From: DAOQTX01 sp035340715
Lineage (GTDB): Bacteria > Bacteroidota > Bacteroidia > AKYH767-A > OLB10
Length of the DNA stretch: 26,384 bases
Assembly: GCA_035340715.1 (NCBI GenBank)
Contig: DAOQTX010000041.1
Location: 1-26,384 of the forward strand
Reading direction: 5' to 3'
How positions within the stretch are numbered: the first letter of the stretch is position 1; the number at the start of each line of letters is the position of its first letter. Both the position numbers and the translations under genes were made by a program. A model generated the notes under the pieces. That model did no database searches and was not told the origin of the DNA. It saw nothing but the letters and a program-made list of their open reading frames with translations. Below are positions 1 to 7,923 of the stretch, in pieces.

Positions 1-663
1 AAAAATGTCTTGTACCAATGAACCGGTATCTGTGATTGACATCGGCATTTTTGTATTACATGTTTTTGTGTACGTTAGAATTGCATTGATAAATTCTTCC
101 ATACGAGTAACACGACCTCTTAAGATTTCAAAGTTTTTAAGGGAATCGTTTGCTAATAGATGCTTAATATCGTCTTCGATCCAACACGACAAACTGTTAA
201 TGGCTCGCAATGGAGCTTTTAAATCATGCGAAACGATATAAGCAAATTCATCCAGTTCGCGATTGACTTTGGTCAATTCCATATTATTGCGAATCAATTC
301 CGATTCCGCTTTTGCCTTATCGGTTATCTGCAGTTTTATTGATTCAATGATTTTGTCCATGCTTTCATTTGCCTCATCAGCATGTGTAAATCCTTCAAGG
401 TTAAGAATATCACAAAACTCATTGAGCACGGTTTTATATTTCTTATTCAAAGTTTCATTTTCTGCTCTGAGTCTTGAATTCAATTCACTCATGTCTCTTA
501 ATGAGTTTTCAAATAGTCTACGCGTAGAACCAAGCTCATCACGCAACTTTACCATGGATTCCTTTAGAATGTTCACCAGTTTTTTTACGGACTCACTTTC
601 ATTGTCCAAAACAACTGAGCAACTCTCAATTAATTCATCTACTTCTCTATTCATCTTCTTCAT
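1..663 (-). CDS. Sensor histidine kinase, partial (C-terminus beyond left edge)
   Basis: 221 codons are open from an ATG at 663 to the window edge, so the ATP-binding HATPase domain is not visible. The N-terminal ~130 residues are charged and heptad-like, predicting a long coiled coil. No signal peptide, membrane helix or PAS domain is apparent, so this looks like a soluble signalling kinase. Residues ~131-200 form a HisKA dimerisation/phosphoacceptor domain: the H-box is ELDEFAYIVSHDLKAPLRAI, with the phosphoacceptor His at about residue 146. This H-box resembles those of phytochrome-type and other Bacteroidota hybrid kinases. By family knowledge it would autophosphorylate on this His and pass the phosphate to a response regulator; no partner lies in the window. 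A second in-frame ATG at 654 is possible; neither start has a clear ribosome binding site. Confidence 0.88.
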   Translation of the reverse strand, partial: MKKMNREVDELIESCSVVLDNESESVKKLVNILKESMVKLRDELGSTRRLFENSLRDMSELNSRLRAENETLNKKYKTVLNEFCDILNLEGFTHADEANESMDKIIESIKLQITDKAKAESELIRNNMELTKVNRELDEFAYIVSHDLKAPLRAINSLSCWIEDDIKHLLANDSLKNFEILRGRVTRMEEFINAILTYTKTCNTKMPMSITDTGSLVQDIF

Positions 664-774
664 AATTAAGGGGCTTCATCTTATAAAGTATAGGGTTATA
701 CCTTGCCGATATTTAAAAGGTTGCCGAAAAAGTTTTGAAAGTGAGGGTTTGTAAGAAAAAAGCTAAACTAGATC

Positions 775-803
775 AAAAAAAAACCGGATGCTGATCCGGT
801 TTT
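775..803 (-). terminator. Intrinsic terminator of the LOG-family gene
   Basis: A perfect 10-bp stem (780-789 with 794-803, core CCGGAT/ATCCGG) encloses a 4-base loop. On the minus strand it is followed by an unbroken run of U residues (775-783 read as T). It lies about 20 bp past the stop of the gene at 824-1537 and therefore ends the FNR-uvrA-LOG run. Confidence 0.85.
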
Positions 804-823
804 ATTATAATGATTAATTTATT

Positions 824-1537
824 CTAGAAATTCGGCTTTAATAAATACTTACTATAAAAGCGATTGATATGACTCACTGCTTCATCAGCTGTATCTGCTA
901 TGCAGAATAGATCGAGGTCAGAATCACTAATGTTTTTTTCTGCTTTCATAGTAGTATTGATCCACTGATACATCCCATTCCAATAGTCTTTACCAACAAG
1001 CACTATAGGGAATTTTCCTATTTTCTTAGTTTGAATTAATGTAAGTGCTTCAAAAAATTCATCTAAAGTTCCAAATCCTCCAGGAAGCACTACAAATCCT
1101 TGAGCATATTTAATAAACATTAGTTTCCTAACAAAAAAGTAATCAAATGTTATCAGTTTATCATGATCGATAAAAGGATTGGAGGATTGTTCGAAAGGTA
1201 GTTTTATGTTTAGACCAACAGATTTTCCTCCTGCTCTTTGTGCTCCTTTATTTGCTGCCTCCATTATTCCCGGGCCACCACCCGAAATAACTCCGTAACC
1301 TTCTCGGCACAATTTGAAACCTATTTCTTCTGCCAAAACATAATATTTGTTCTCAGTACTGGTACGCGCAGAACCAAAGATGGAAACACAAGGACCGATT
1401 TTCGACATTTTTTCGAATCCTTCAACAATCTCAGCCATCACTTTAAATATTTGCCAAGAATCGTTGGCTTTTACTTCTTGCCAATCTTTTTCACTGAATG
1501 CTTTTCTGATTTTTGCTTCTTCTGAACTCATGTACAT
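824..1537 (-). CDS. TIGR00730 / LOG-family Rossmann-fold protein
   Basis: A 237-residue protein of the LOG (lonely guy, YgdH/YvdD-like) family. The hallmark nucleotide-binding motifs are present: GGGPGIMEAAN at ~86-96 and PGGFGTLDE at ~152-160, with the conserved Arg-Lys pair at ~137-138. Characterised members hydrolyse nucleoside 5'-monophosphates, including cytokinin-riboside monophosphates, to base and ribose 5-phosphate; the bacterial substrate here cannot be told from sequence. Length is usual for the longer Bacteroidota version, with a ~45-residue N-terminal extension before the Rossmann core. The start at 1537 is followed by another ATG at 1531 that would remove only two residues. It lies 62 bp downstream of uvrA on the same strand and ends in a strong intrinsic terminator, so it may be cotranscribed with uvrA. 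Confidence 0.9.
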   Translation of the reverse strand: MYMSSEEAKIRKAFSEKDWQEVKANDSWQIFKVMAEIVEGFEKMSKIGPCVSIFGSARTSTENKYYVLAEEIGFKLCREGYGVISGGGPGIMEAANKGAQRAGGKSVGLNIKLPFEQSSNPFIDHDKLITFDYFFVRKLMFIKYAQGFVVLPGGFGTLDEFFEALTLIQTKKIGKFPIVLVGKDYWNGMYQWINTTMKAEKNISDSDLDLFCIADTADEAVSHINRFYSKYLLKPNF

Positions 1538-1548
1538 ATAAAATTGTT

Positions 1549-1572
1549 TATCAGTTGATGATACAACTGATA
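1549..1572 (-). other. Perfect inverted repeat between uvrA and the LOG gene
   Basis: Nine bases, TATCAGTTG, are perfectly complementary to CAACTGATA across a 6-base loop (stem 1549-1557 with 1564-1572). It is AT-rich and lacks a good U-run on either strand, so it is a weak terminator candidate. An operator for a dimeric regulator, or an RNA hairpin in the leader of the LOG gene, is equally possible. Confidence 0.4.
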
Positions 1573-1599
1573 CGATTAATGAAATAAAATGTTCTGATT

Positions 1600-4458
1600 T
1601 CAGTTCAGAATCAATCTCTCCTCAATTTCTTTTTTTACAAACTGCCCGGTAATGCTGTCTTTACATTTTACAATTCCATCTAAAGGACCTTGATACACAA
1701 TTTCTCCACCTCGTCTTCCTCCCTCTGGTCCAAGATCAATGATATAATCTGCAGCAAGTATCACATCAAGATTATGCTCAATTATTAATACCGTATTTCC
1801 TTTATCGATGAGTTTAAATAAAACATTCATCAATATTCTAACATCCTCAAAATGCAGACCGGTAGTTGGCTCATCTAAAATATAAATGGTATTTCCAGTA
1901 TCGCGCTTGGACAGCTCAGTCGATAACTTAACTCGCTGTGCTTCGCCTCCTGAAAGTGTAGTTGATTGTTGACCAATACTCAGATATCCTAAGCCTACTT
2001 CTTTAAGTGTTTTTAATTTATTAAATATAGACGGGATGGACTCAAAAAATTCGCATGCATGATCAATGCTCATATTAAGTACATCGCTGATGCTTTTTCC
2101 TTTGTAACGCACTGCTAAAATATCGCTGTTGTATCTATTCCCACCACATTCTTCACAAGGCACATAAACATCTGGCAAAAAATTCATGGCAATTGTTTTC
2201 ATTCCGGCTCCTTGACAATTCTCACATCTGCCTCCCTTGACATTAAATGAAAATGAACCCGGCTTGTATCCCCTTATTTGGGCTTCGGGTAGTTGAGCAA
2301 ATAGATTTCTTATATCAGTAAATACACCGGTGTAGGTAGCAGGATTTGATCTTGGAGTTCTTCCTATAGGCGATTGGTCAACTTCAATTACTTTATCCAA
2401 CTCTTCATAGCCTTGAATTTTTTTGAATGGTAGAGGCTTCACGCTGGAGTGATAAAAATGATTGGCCAAGAATGGATACAACGTTTCATTGATTAATGTG
2501 GACTTACCACTTCCGGAAACACCTGTTACTACGGTTAGAGATCCCAATGGTATGGAAACATCAACATCTTTTAAATTATTTCCACTTGCTCCAAATACTT
2601 TCAACTCCTGTTTGTTCCCTTTTAGCTTCCGGCTGTTTGGAATTTGCATTTTACCGGTTAAGTACTTAGCTGTTAGCGTATCACTATTTTTTATATCCGA
2701 AGGCAATCCATGCGACATCACTTTGCCTCCATGCAAACCTGCTCCCGGACCAAGATCCAAAACATAGTCTGCATTCATTATTGTATCCTTGTCGTGTTCT
2801 ACTACAATTACAGAATTTCCGGAGTCACGCAATTCATGCAAGGAGTTGATAAGCCGCATGTTATCTCTTTGATGTAAACCAATGCTTGGCTCATCTAAAA
2901 TATAGAGCACTCCAACCAATTGCGAACCAATTTGAGTAGCCAATCGAATTCTCTGCGATTCACCTCCTGAGAGTGATTTTGAACTACGATTTAATGAGAT
3001 ATAATCCAATCCTACATCCAATAAAAATTTTATTCTCTTCTTTATTTCTTTTAAGATTTCCTGAGCAATCAATTTTTGCTTTTTAGATAACTTAGGATCC
3101 AGTTGCTCTACCCACTGATTTAATTCTATAATATCCATAGATGCGACTTCTGCTATATTGCTGTCGCCAATAAAAAAATGCAGTGACTCTCTATTTAATC
3201 TACTTCCATTACAATCGCTACATTCAATAGGACTCATAAAGCTTTGTGCCCATTTTTTCAAGGCAGGAGATGCATCATCATCCAATCTGCTGGTTATAAA
3301 ATTTATTATCCCTTCGAAACTCAGACTATAATTATGAGAAAATCCATCTCCATAATTTCGATTAACGTTTAAAACATCTTCGCTTCCATACAATATGGCT
3401 TTTAGTGCATCTTCGCTTAAATCAGAAACAGGTGTGTTTAAGTTAAAATCATAGTGCTTGCCTAAGGCTTCGAGTTGCCTGAAAATCCAGTTGTCTTTAT
3501 ATGAACCTACCGGAGAAAGTCCTCCTTTTTTTATAGTTAATTTCTTATCCGGAATTATGGCTTTCATGTCTATCTCAGGAACGGTGCCCAAGCCATTACA
3601 TTTTTTACAAGCTCCATATGGAGAGTTAAATGAAAAACTATTTGGGGCAGGTTCTTGATATGAAATACCTGATGTAGGACAAATTAATAATTGACTATAG
3701 TTTCGAACGGTTTGTTGATCTTCGATCAATATCATCAAAGAACCTTTTCCTTTATCTAACGCAGAACGTACACTGTTTTGCAATCGCTCATAAATTTCTT
3801 CAGAAGGTTGAAGGCGGTCAATTAAAACCTCTATGTCATGTGTTTTATAACGATCGGTTTGAAGACCTCTTTTCAATTCAACTAACTCATCATCAATTCT
3901 AACTTTTAAATACCCCGATTGCATGAGTTGTTGAAACAACTCGCGGTAATGCCCTTTCCTACCTTTAACCATTGGTGCAAGAATACTGATCTTCATCCCT
4001 TTGTATTCCTCTAAAATCCTGTTAGTAATTTCAGGTTCTGTGTGCTGAATCATCTTTTCACCGGTAACATAAGATCTAGCCTCGCCTGCACGTGCATACA
4101 ACAATCGAAGAAAATCATAGATCTCTGTAACGGTACCTACTGTTGATCTTGGATTGGTGTTGGTTGTTTTTTGCTCAATACTAATTACAGGACTAAGGCC
4201 ATTAATTTTATCCACGTCCGGCCTCTTCAAATTGCCTAAAAAGTTTCGTGCATAGGCTGAAAAGGATTCCATATATCTCCGTTGACCTTCTGCATATAAA
4301 GTATCAAATGCAAGAGATGATTTACCACTACCACTTAATCCGGTTATAACTACTAATTTGTTTCGTGGAATATTTACATTGATATTTCTGAGATTGTGTT
4401 CTCTGGCTCCAAAAATCTCAATAAAACCATCTTCTAAAGGGGTAACTGAATCAGACAT
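1600..4458 (-). CDS. uvrA: Excinuclease ABC subunit UvrA
   Basis: A 952-residue UvrA, the damage-recognition ATPase of nucleotide excision repair, which acts with UvrB. Two ABC ATPase halves are visible. Walker A sequences are GLSGSGKSS (~40-48) and GVSGSGKST (~650). ABC signatures are LSGGESQR (~498) and LSGGEAQR (~838), each followed by an ILDEP Walker B. The UvrB-binding and insertion domains lie between ~115 and ~490. The second zinc module (CENC ~745, CEEC ~768) is complete, with four Cys. The first is altered: CPTS at ~259 has Ser where the second Cys is expected, while its partner ACKKC (~283) is intact. Length is normal. It starts 29 bp after the FNR-like gene, suggesting cotranscription. 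Bacteroidota often carry more than one UvrA, so this may not be the only copy. Confidence 0.96.
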   Translation of the reverse strand: MSDSVTPLEDGFIEIFGAREHNLRNINVNIPRNKLVVITGLSGSGKSSLAFDTLYAEGQRRYMESFSAYARNFLGNLKRPDVDKINGLSPVISIEQKTTNTNPRSTVGTVTEIYDFLRLLYARAGEARSYVTGEKMIQHTEPEITNRILEEYKGMKISILAPMVKGRKGHYRELFQQLMQSGYLKVRIDDELVELKRGLQTDRYKTHDIEVLIDRLQPSEEIYERLQNSVRSALDKGKGSLMILIEDQQTVRNYSQLLICPTSGISYQEPAPNSFSFNSPYGACKKCNGLGTVPEIDMKAIIPDKKLTIKKGGLSPVGSYKDNWIFRQLEALGKHYDFNLNTPVSDLSEDALKAILYGSEDVLNVNRNYGDGFSHNYSLSFEGIINFITSRLDDDASPALKKWAQSFMSPIECSDCNGSRLNRESLHFFIGDSNIAEVASMDIIELNQWVEQLDPKLSKKQKLIAQEILKEIKKRIKFLLDVGLDYISLNRSSKSLSGGESQRIRLATQIGSQLVGVLYILDEPSIGLHQRDNMRLINSLHELRDSGNSVIVVEHDKDTIMNADYVLDLGPGAGLHGGKVMSHGLPSDIKNSDTLTAKYLTGKMQIPNSRKLKGNKQELKVFGASGNNLKDVDVSIPLGSLTVVTGVSGSGKSTLINETLYPFLANHFYHSSVKPLPFKKIQGYEELDKVIEVDQSPIGRTPRSNPATYTGVFTDIRNLFAQLPEAQIRGYKPGSFSFNVKGGRCENCQGAGMKTIAMNFLPDVYVPCEECGGNRYNSDILAVRYKGKSISDVLNMSIDHACEFFESIPSIFNKLKTLKEVGLGYLSIGQQSTTLSGGEAQRVKLSTELSKRDTGNTIYILDEPTTGLHFEDVRILMNVLFKLIDKGNTVLIIEHNLDVILAADYIIDLGPEGGRRGGEIVYQGPLDGIVKCKDSITGQFVKKEIEERLILN

Positions 4459-4487
4459 GAATAGGAAACAAATGCGATGAAATTAGG

Positions 4488-5204
4488 TTAATCGTAAGAT
4501 TCAAATTTAATAGCTTTTTTATCGTACCCCATCTCACTTAAACGGGTACGAGCTTCTTTCAACATGTCTGCCCAACCGCAAATGTAAAAAAGTGCAGGCC
4601 TTTTGTCGGAAAAGATTTCCTCATAGATGGCATGAACATATCCGGTCTTACCGGTCCATCCTTCATTGCTTCGGGACAAGACTGGTAAAAATTTAAATTG
4701 AGGATGTTTTATTTCAAGTTCTTCCATTTCCTTTCTGTACAAAATATCTTTTTCCCAACGATTGCCAAAAACCATATACAAGTTCTTATACGCTTTACCA
4801 GAATTTATAATCTCATGCAACTGCGAACGAAGAGGAGCAATACCGGTTCCGGTGCAAATAAAACAGATATCTGTTTCAATCGTTTCGGGTAATACAAATT
4901 TACCCAGAACTTTCGATACCATTAAAGTGCTTCCTATGTTGATCTTTTCAAACAGATATGGAGTTCCCATTCCTTTTGGGTTGAGCACTATGCACAATTC
5001 AAAAATATTATCTGTGCTAGGAGCACTGGCTATAGAATAGCTACGATTGGTATATTTACTATCAATAGGCAGATCGAGCATTATAAATTGTCCGGCCCTA
5101 AATCTAAATTCCATATCATCTGGCATTTTGATATAAAAGCGTTTAACTACATCGGTTTCGTCTTGAATATCAACAACGGTTGCGGGGGTATATTGATAGG
5201 CCAT
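4488..5204 (-). CDS. Ferredoxin-NADP reductase-like FAD/NAD(P)H oxidoreductase
   Basis: A 238-residue soluble flavoprotein of the FNR superfamily. The N-terminal FAD-binding barrel (~1-105) carries the RSYSIASAP motif (54-62), in which Arg and Ser of RxYS contact FAD. The C-terminal NAD(P) domain has GTGIAPLRSQL (118-128) and the CGW-x-DM segment (209-214) that shapes the nicotinamide pocket. There is no fused 2Fe-2S domain, so it probably passes electrons between NAD(P)H and a separate ferredoxin, flavodoxin or other acceptor; the partner is not in the window. The protein ends in ESYD, leaving a Tyr near the C-terminus as in plant-type FNRs, although its stacking role here is inferred. It is the first gene of the run that continues into uvrA. 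Confidence 0.87.
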   Translation of the reverse strand: MAYQYTPATVVDIQDETDVVKRFYIKMPDDMEFRFRAGQFIMLDLPIDSKYTNRSYSIASAPSTDNIFELCIVLNPKGMGTPYLFEKINIGSTLMVSKVLGKFVLPETIETDICFICTGTGIAPLRSQLHEIINSGKAYKNLYMVFGNRWEKDILYRKEMEELEIKHPQFKFLPVLSRSNEGWTGKTGYVHAIYEEIFSDKRPALFYICGWADMLKEARTRLSEMGYDKKAIKFESYD

Positions 5205-5236
5205 ATTTGAGTTTTGATTGGTTGGCCTAAAATAGC

Positions 5237-5266
5237 AAATAAGCTTTCATTTCTGAAAGCTTATTT
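5237..5266 (-). terminator. Hairpin terminator after the LTxxQ protein gene
   Basis: A perfect 13-bp stem (5237-5249 with 5254-5266, core AAGCTTTCA/TGAAAGCTT) has a 4-base loop and lies 14 bp past the stop of the gene at 5280-5642. The distal arm ends in TTATTT and is followed by TGCTATTTT on the minus strand, so the U-tract is interrupted and termination may be imperfect. It sits just upstream of the FNR-like gene. Confidence 0.6.
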
Positions 5267-5279
5267 TACATTTAACTAC

Positions 5280-5642
5280 TTATTTTTGGTCGGAAGGTTT
5301 GATATTATTTCTTTCTCGATTCTTGTGTTTCCTCTCTTTTTTTAACTCCTCAAATTTTTGCATTTGATCTTCATTTAAAATCAAAGCTAGCTTGCGATCG
5401 TACTCATCGTTGAGCAGTTTAATACTCTGTCCATGTTTCTGTCTTTCCATTGCTGTTTCTAGGTTGAGTTGCTTAACCTGTGAATATTGATCTTCCGTTA
5501 AGCTTAGATGTTGAGACATCATTTCTGTTCTTTTCTCGGCCATCATATTCGGATCTCTTTCTCTTCCCTCCTCTGCATGCTGAGCAAGTGTTGGGCATGA
5601 AATTCCAAAAAACAAGGCCATGATTACTGCGACTTTTTTCAT
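5280..5642 (-). CDS. Small periplasmic LTxxQ (Spy/CpxP-like) protein
   Basis: A 120-residue protein with a signal peptide (1-20, probable cleavage after TLA before Gln21), then an almost wholly helical, highly charged mature part. Two LTxxQ-type motifs are visible, LTEDQ (48-52) and LNEDQ (89-93), about 40 residues apart, the arrangement of the Spy/CpxP family of periplasmic chaperones and metal or envelope stress proteins. The tail after residue 100 is Lys/Arg-rich. It lies 49 bp after the kinase-like gene and before a hairpin, so it is probably the last gene of the O-methyltransferase operon. The exact function cannot be read from sequence; similar small proteins in Bacteroidota are mostly uncharacterised. 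Confidence 0.72.
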   Translation of the reverse strand: MKKVAVIMALFFGISCPTLAQHAEEGRERDPNMMAEKRTEMMSQHLSLTEDQYSQVKQLNLETAMERQKHGQSIKLLNDEYDRKLALILNEDQMQKFEELKKERKHKNRERNNIKPSDQK

Positions 5643-5691
5643 AATGTGTTGATTTTGAAATTTTGACTTCGCTCGTTAACAAGGGTTTAAT

Positions 5692-6741
5692 CTAGAATTT
5701 GAATTGTGCAATACTTCTTCTGATCATGTGTTTCAAACTGCACTTTACAATATCACCCATGTTCCTACATTTTAAAAATGATTTATGATCATAATGCAAT
5801 GAAAGTTCCTTTTTCAATTGATCAACTTTTTCAGGAACCGAAATTATATCATCTGACATGCACTCAATCAGATCTCTTACCATATAGCGTGCAGCTTTTA
5901 TCCGTTTTGACATGAGTACCCTTTCTTCCAATTGATATTGTGCAACGGTTTCGGTGGTCATATGATCCATACATAATTTTACAAGTGGTAAGTTTTCTTT
6001 AAAATATTGTGGCAGATACAATGTTCTTCTACCTTCAAAACTCTGTTGATCAAAGTCAATTGCACGAATTCGATAATGAACATCTTCAAAATCGGGAGTT
6101 ATATCTATCACATAGTTGTATGAACGCATATCTCCTAATAATCGCACAAAACATCGTTCGTTAAATTTAACAAACTCCTTTGCCAAACGAATGGTATTCA
6201 ATTGCGGATCATTTAACCAAGATTTTATAAACTGATCTCCGGGAATTCCGGCAATATGTTCTTCGATCAATGTTTCACCATCAACAAAATAACTGATTCG
6301 ATTTGGGCTTAGAATATGTTCGAGCTCGAGGCCATAAATTCTGCTTGAATCAGCTAATTTTACATAAAAGTAATCGTAGTTGTCGTTGTAGTGATTAACA
6401 ATACGAATGCGAAACGGCTTACTGTTTCCAAAAGTGCAGTAATCAATCCGATCGACATATAAATGCCCTGTTGCATGAGTATCGCCCGCAGTTTTAAGCA
6501 GAGCATAAATCTCGGTTAATGCACGATTAAGATGCTCCATTTCAGATTGTGCGAATAACACGCTTTCCCACAATGTATCATTTCCATTTCGATCTAAAAG
6601 TGGAATTGCGTTGTTAAACCGAAGAAGGTCAGAGTAATGGACCGGAAGTTTTATTCCCCGCCCATAATGCTTTAAAAACTTTCGTAAAGATGATGGAACA
6701 GGGAAAATTGGTTTCTTCTTCGAAATAAAATTTGTTTCCAT
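5692..6741 (-). CDS. Uncharacterised protein with a kinase-like (APH/PKL) active-site pattern
   Basis: A 349-residue soluble protein that I do not recognise as a named family. The order and spacing of several residues match the protein-kinase-like/aminoglycoside phosphotransferase fold: a beta-3-like YVKLAD with Lys128; Glu139 or Glu141 about a dozen residues later; a hinge-like EEHIAGIPGDQF (160-171); a catalytic-loop-like LLGDMRSYNYVID (201-213), with Asp204 and Asn209 in the HGDxxxxN register but the His replaced by Leu; and AIDFDQQ (227-233) as the metal-binding DFG/DFD equivalent. The N-terminal ~90 residues and C-terminal ~90 residues are not assigned. There is no signal peptide or membrane helix. 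It starts 2 bp after the O-methyltransferase stop, so the two are almost certainly cotranslated. The kinase assignment is inference from motif spacing. Confidence 0.7.
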   Translation of the reverse strand: METNFISKKKPIFPVPSSLRKFLKHYGRGIKLPVHYSDLLRFNNAIPLLDRNGNDTLWESVLFAQSEMEHLNRALTEIYALLKTAGDTHATGHLYVDRIDYCTFGNSKPFRIRIVNHYNDNYDYFYVKLADSSRIYGLELEHILSPNRISYFVDGETLIEEHIAGIPGDQFIKSWLNDPQLNTIRLAKEFVKFNERCFVRLLGDMRSYNYVIDITPDFEDVHYRIRAIDFDQQSFEGRRTLYLPQYFKENLPLVKLCMDHMTTETVAQYQLEERVLMSKRIKAARYMVRDLIECMSDDIISVPEKVDQLKKELSLHYDHKSFLKCRNMGDIVKCSLKHMIRRSIAQFKF

Positions 6742-6743
6742 TT

Positions 6744-7385
6744 TTATACTTTACGAGCAATCATCAAACCATCTCTCACAGGAAGTAATACCGTTTCAAA
6801 ATCTGGGTCTTCTGCAATCTTAATATTAAAATGATGTAGTGCTTTTGTTTCACTATCCATTTCAGACTCCTTCTGTAAAACCTTTGCACTCCATAATACA
6901 TTATCGGCTATAATATATCCTCCTGAGCGCAATTTGTTTTTAACTAAGTCTAAATAGTTTGAATAGTTTTCCTTATCCGCATCAATAAAAACTAAATCAA
7001 TTGGCTGCTCAATTTTGCCAATGAGCTCTTTCGCATTTCCAATCCATAACTCTATTTTATTTTCGAATCCCGCTTTTTTAATAAATGATCGAATAAGGTC
7101 TTCATATTCTTCATTCACTTCAATGGTTATTAATTTACCATCACTGTTCAGTCCTTCTGCTAAACATATTGCGGAGTATCCGGTATACGTTCCAATCTCT
7201 AGTATACACTTTGGGTTGATCATTTTACTCATCATGCTCAAAAAACGACCCTGCAAATGCCCCGATAACATTCTTGGCATCAACACCTTAGAATAGGTAA
7301 ATCGGTTTAATTCCTCCAATATTTGAGATTCAGATGAAGTAAAACGCTCGGAATAGGCACTCAGTTGCTCATCAATAAATTCCAT
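6744..7385 (-). CDS. Class I SAM-dependent O-methyltransferase (caffeoyl-CoA OMT family)
   Basis: A 213-residue enzyme of the Methyltransf_3 family (cation-dependent caffeoyl-CoA/catechol O-methyltransferase type). SAM motif I is LEIGTYTGYS (62-71); IDADKENY (134-141) and ADNVLWSAKV (160-169) supply the divalent-metal and catechol-binding Asp/Asn residues typical of the family. These enzymes methylate a hydroxyl of a vicinal diol or catechol-like substrate in the cytosol; the bacterial substrate is unknown. Full length for the family. It is the first gene of a minus-strand operon with the kinase-like protein (2 bp downstream) and the LTxxQ protein. It is divergent from the Cys-rich protein gene, with 68 bp between them. 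Confidence 0.92.
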   Translation of the reverse strand: MEFIDEQLSAYSERFTSSESQILEELNRFTYSKVLMPRMLSGHLQGRFLSMMSKMINPKCILEIGTYTGYSAICLAEGLNSDGKLITIEVNEEYEDLIRSFIKKAGFENKIELWIGNAKELIGKIEQPIDLVFIDADKENYSNYLDLVKNKLRSGGYIIADNVLWSAKVLQKESEMDSETKALHHFNIKIAEDPDFETVLLPVRDGLMIARKV

Positions 7386-7395
7386 TGTATTTTTG
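7365..7395 (+). promoter_or_regulatory. Putative Bacteroidota-type promoter of the metal-related cluster
   Basis: TTG at 7365-7367 and a full-match TATTTTTG (consensus TAnnTTTG) at 7388-7395 are separated by 20 bp, fitting the -33/-7 layout of Bacteroidota sigma factors. The predicted start near 7402 would leave a ~50-base leader before the ATG at 7454. The -33 element lies inside the start of the divergent O-methyltransferase gene. Confidence 0.4.
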
Positions 7396-7453
7396 TTTTT
7401 CTGACGAAAAGTAACAATATTAAAATCAATTCGTTTCTATTGTATAGAATTTA

Positions 7454-7867
7454 ATGAGAAATTTAATCAATACAGTTGTTTCCATTTTGCTTTCACTGAT
7501 TGTCATTACTACCAGTAGTGGTGTTGTATTGTCCTTTGATCAATGCAACATGAACAAAAGTACTGAAGAGAATAACTGCGATTTGATTAAAACTTCTGCA
7601 ACCAATTGTTGTTGCTCTTCTTCTAAAAACGAAGTACCGGATTGCTGTCGTTTTGAAAAGCTTTCTCTAAAATTGCCTGAATTTGTGAGTACAACTGTTT
7701 GCGAGACATCATCTCACATTCAAGATTTACTTTTTGAAAATCACGTTGTTTCCCAATCCTATTCTATTTGCCCTAAAGTTGCCTATTCGCTTGTATCTTA
7801 TACAGATACCTCACCACCAGTGATAGAAAAATATCATTCTGATTTTACAAGTATCCTTCGAATTTGA
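7454..7867 (+). CDS. Cys-rich secreted protein, probable HYC_CC_PP family
   Basis: A 137-residue protein with a hydrophobic signal peptide (~1-24). The mature part holds nine Cys, at 31, 42, 52-54, 64-65, 83 and 106, including CCC and CC clusters, and a PP pair at 121-122. Size, Cys clustering, the Pro pair and the position just before a TonB receptor and an HMA-domain protein match the small Bacteroidota family that NCBI calls HYC_CC_PP. The canonical HYC is here degenerate (DQC). The clustered thiols suggest binding of a soft metal such as copper, but this is inference. It starts 56 bp before the TonB receptor gene on the same strand and is probably the first gene of the cluster. Confidence 0.7.
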   Translation: MRNLINTVVSILLSLIVITTSSGVVLSFDQCNMNKSTEENNCDLIKTSATNCCCSSSKNEVPDCCRFEKLSLKLPEFVSTTVCETSSHIQDLLFENHVVSQSYSICPKVAYSLVSYTDTSPPVIEKYHSDFTSILRI

Positions 7868-7923
7868 TTTTCATTCTTATTCTCCTTTTGTGTTTTATTA
7901 TTAAAGAATAATTATGAATAAAA

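Noticed and set aside
263..754. Plus-strand open frame of 163 codons over the left edge
   Set aside because: The minus strand encodes a clear HisKA domain in the same place; the plus-strand product is Ser/Phe-rich with no recognisable domain.
5227..5234. Minus-strand TATTTTAG as a promoter for the FNR-like gene
   Set aside because: There is one mismatch in the conserved TTTG and no TTG at a proper distance; the upstream space is taken by the hairpin terminator.
5473..5682. Alternative minus-strand frame of 69 codons overlapping the LTxxQ gene
   Set aside because: It has no signal peptide or motif, whereas the overlapping frame has a signal peptide and paired LTxxQ motifs.
7406..7413. Minus-strand -7-like TACTTTTC as the O-methyltransferase promoter
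   Set aside because: It has a mismatch at the key last base, and the nearest TTG is only 13 bp away, too close for a -33 element.
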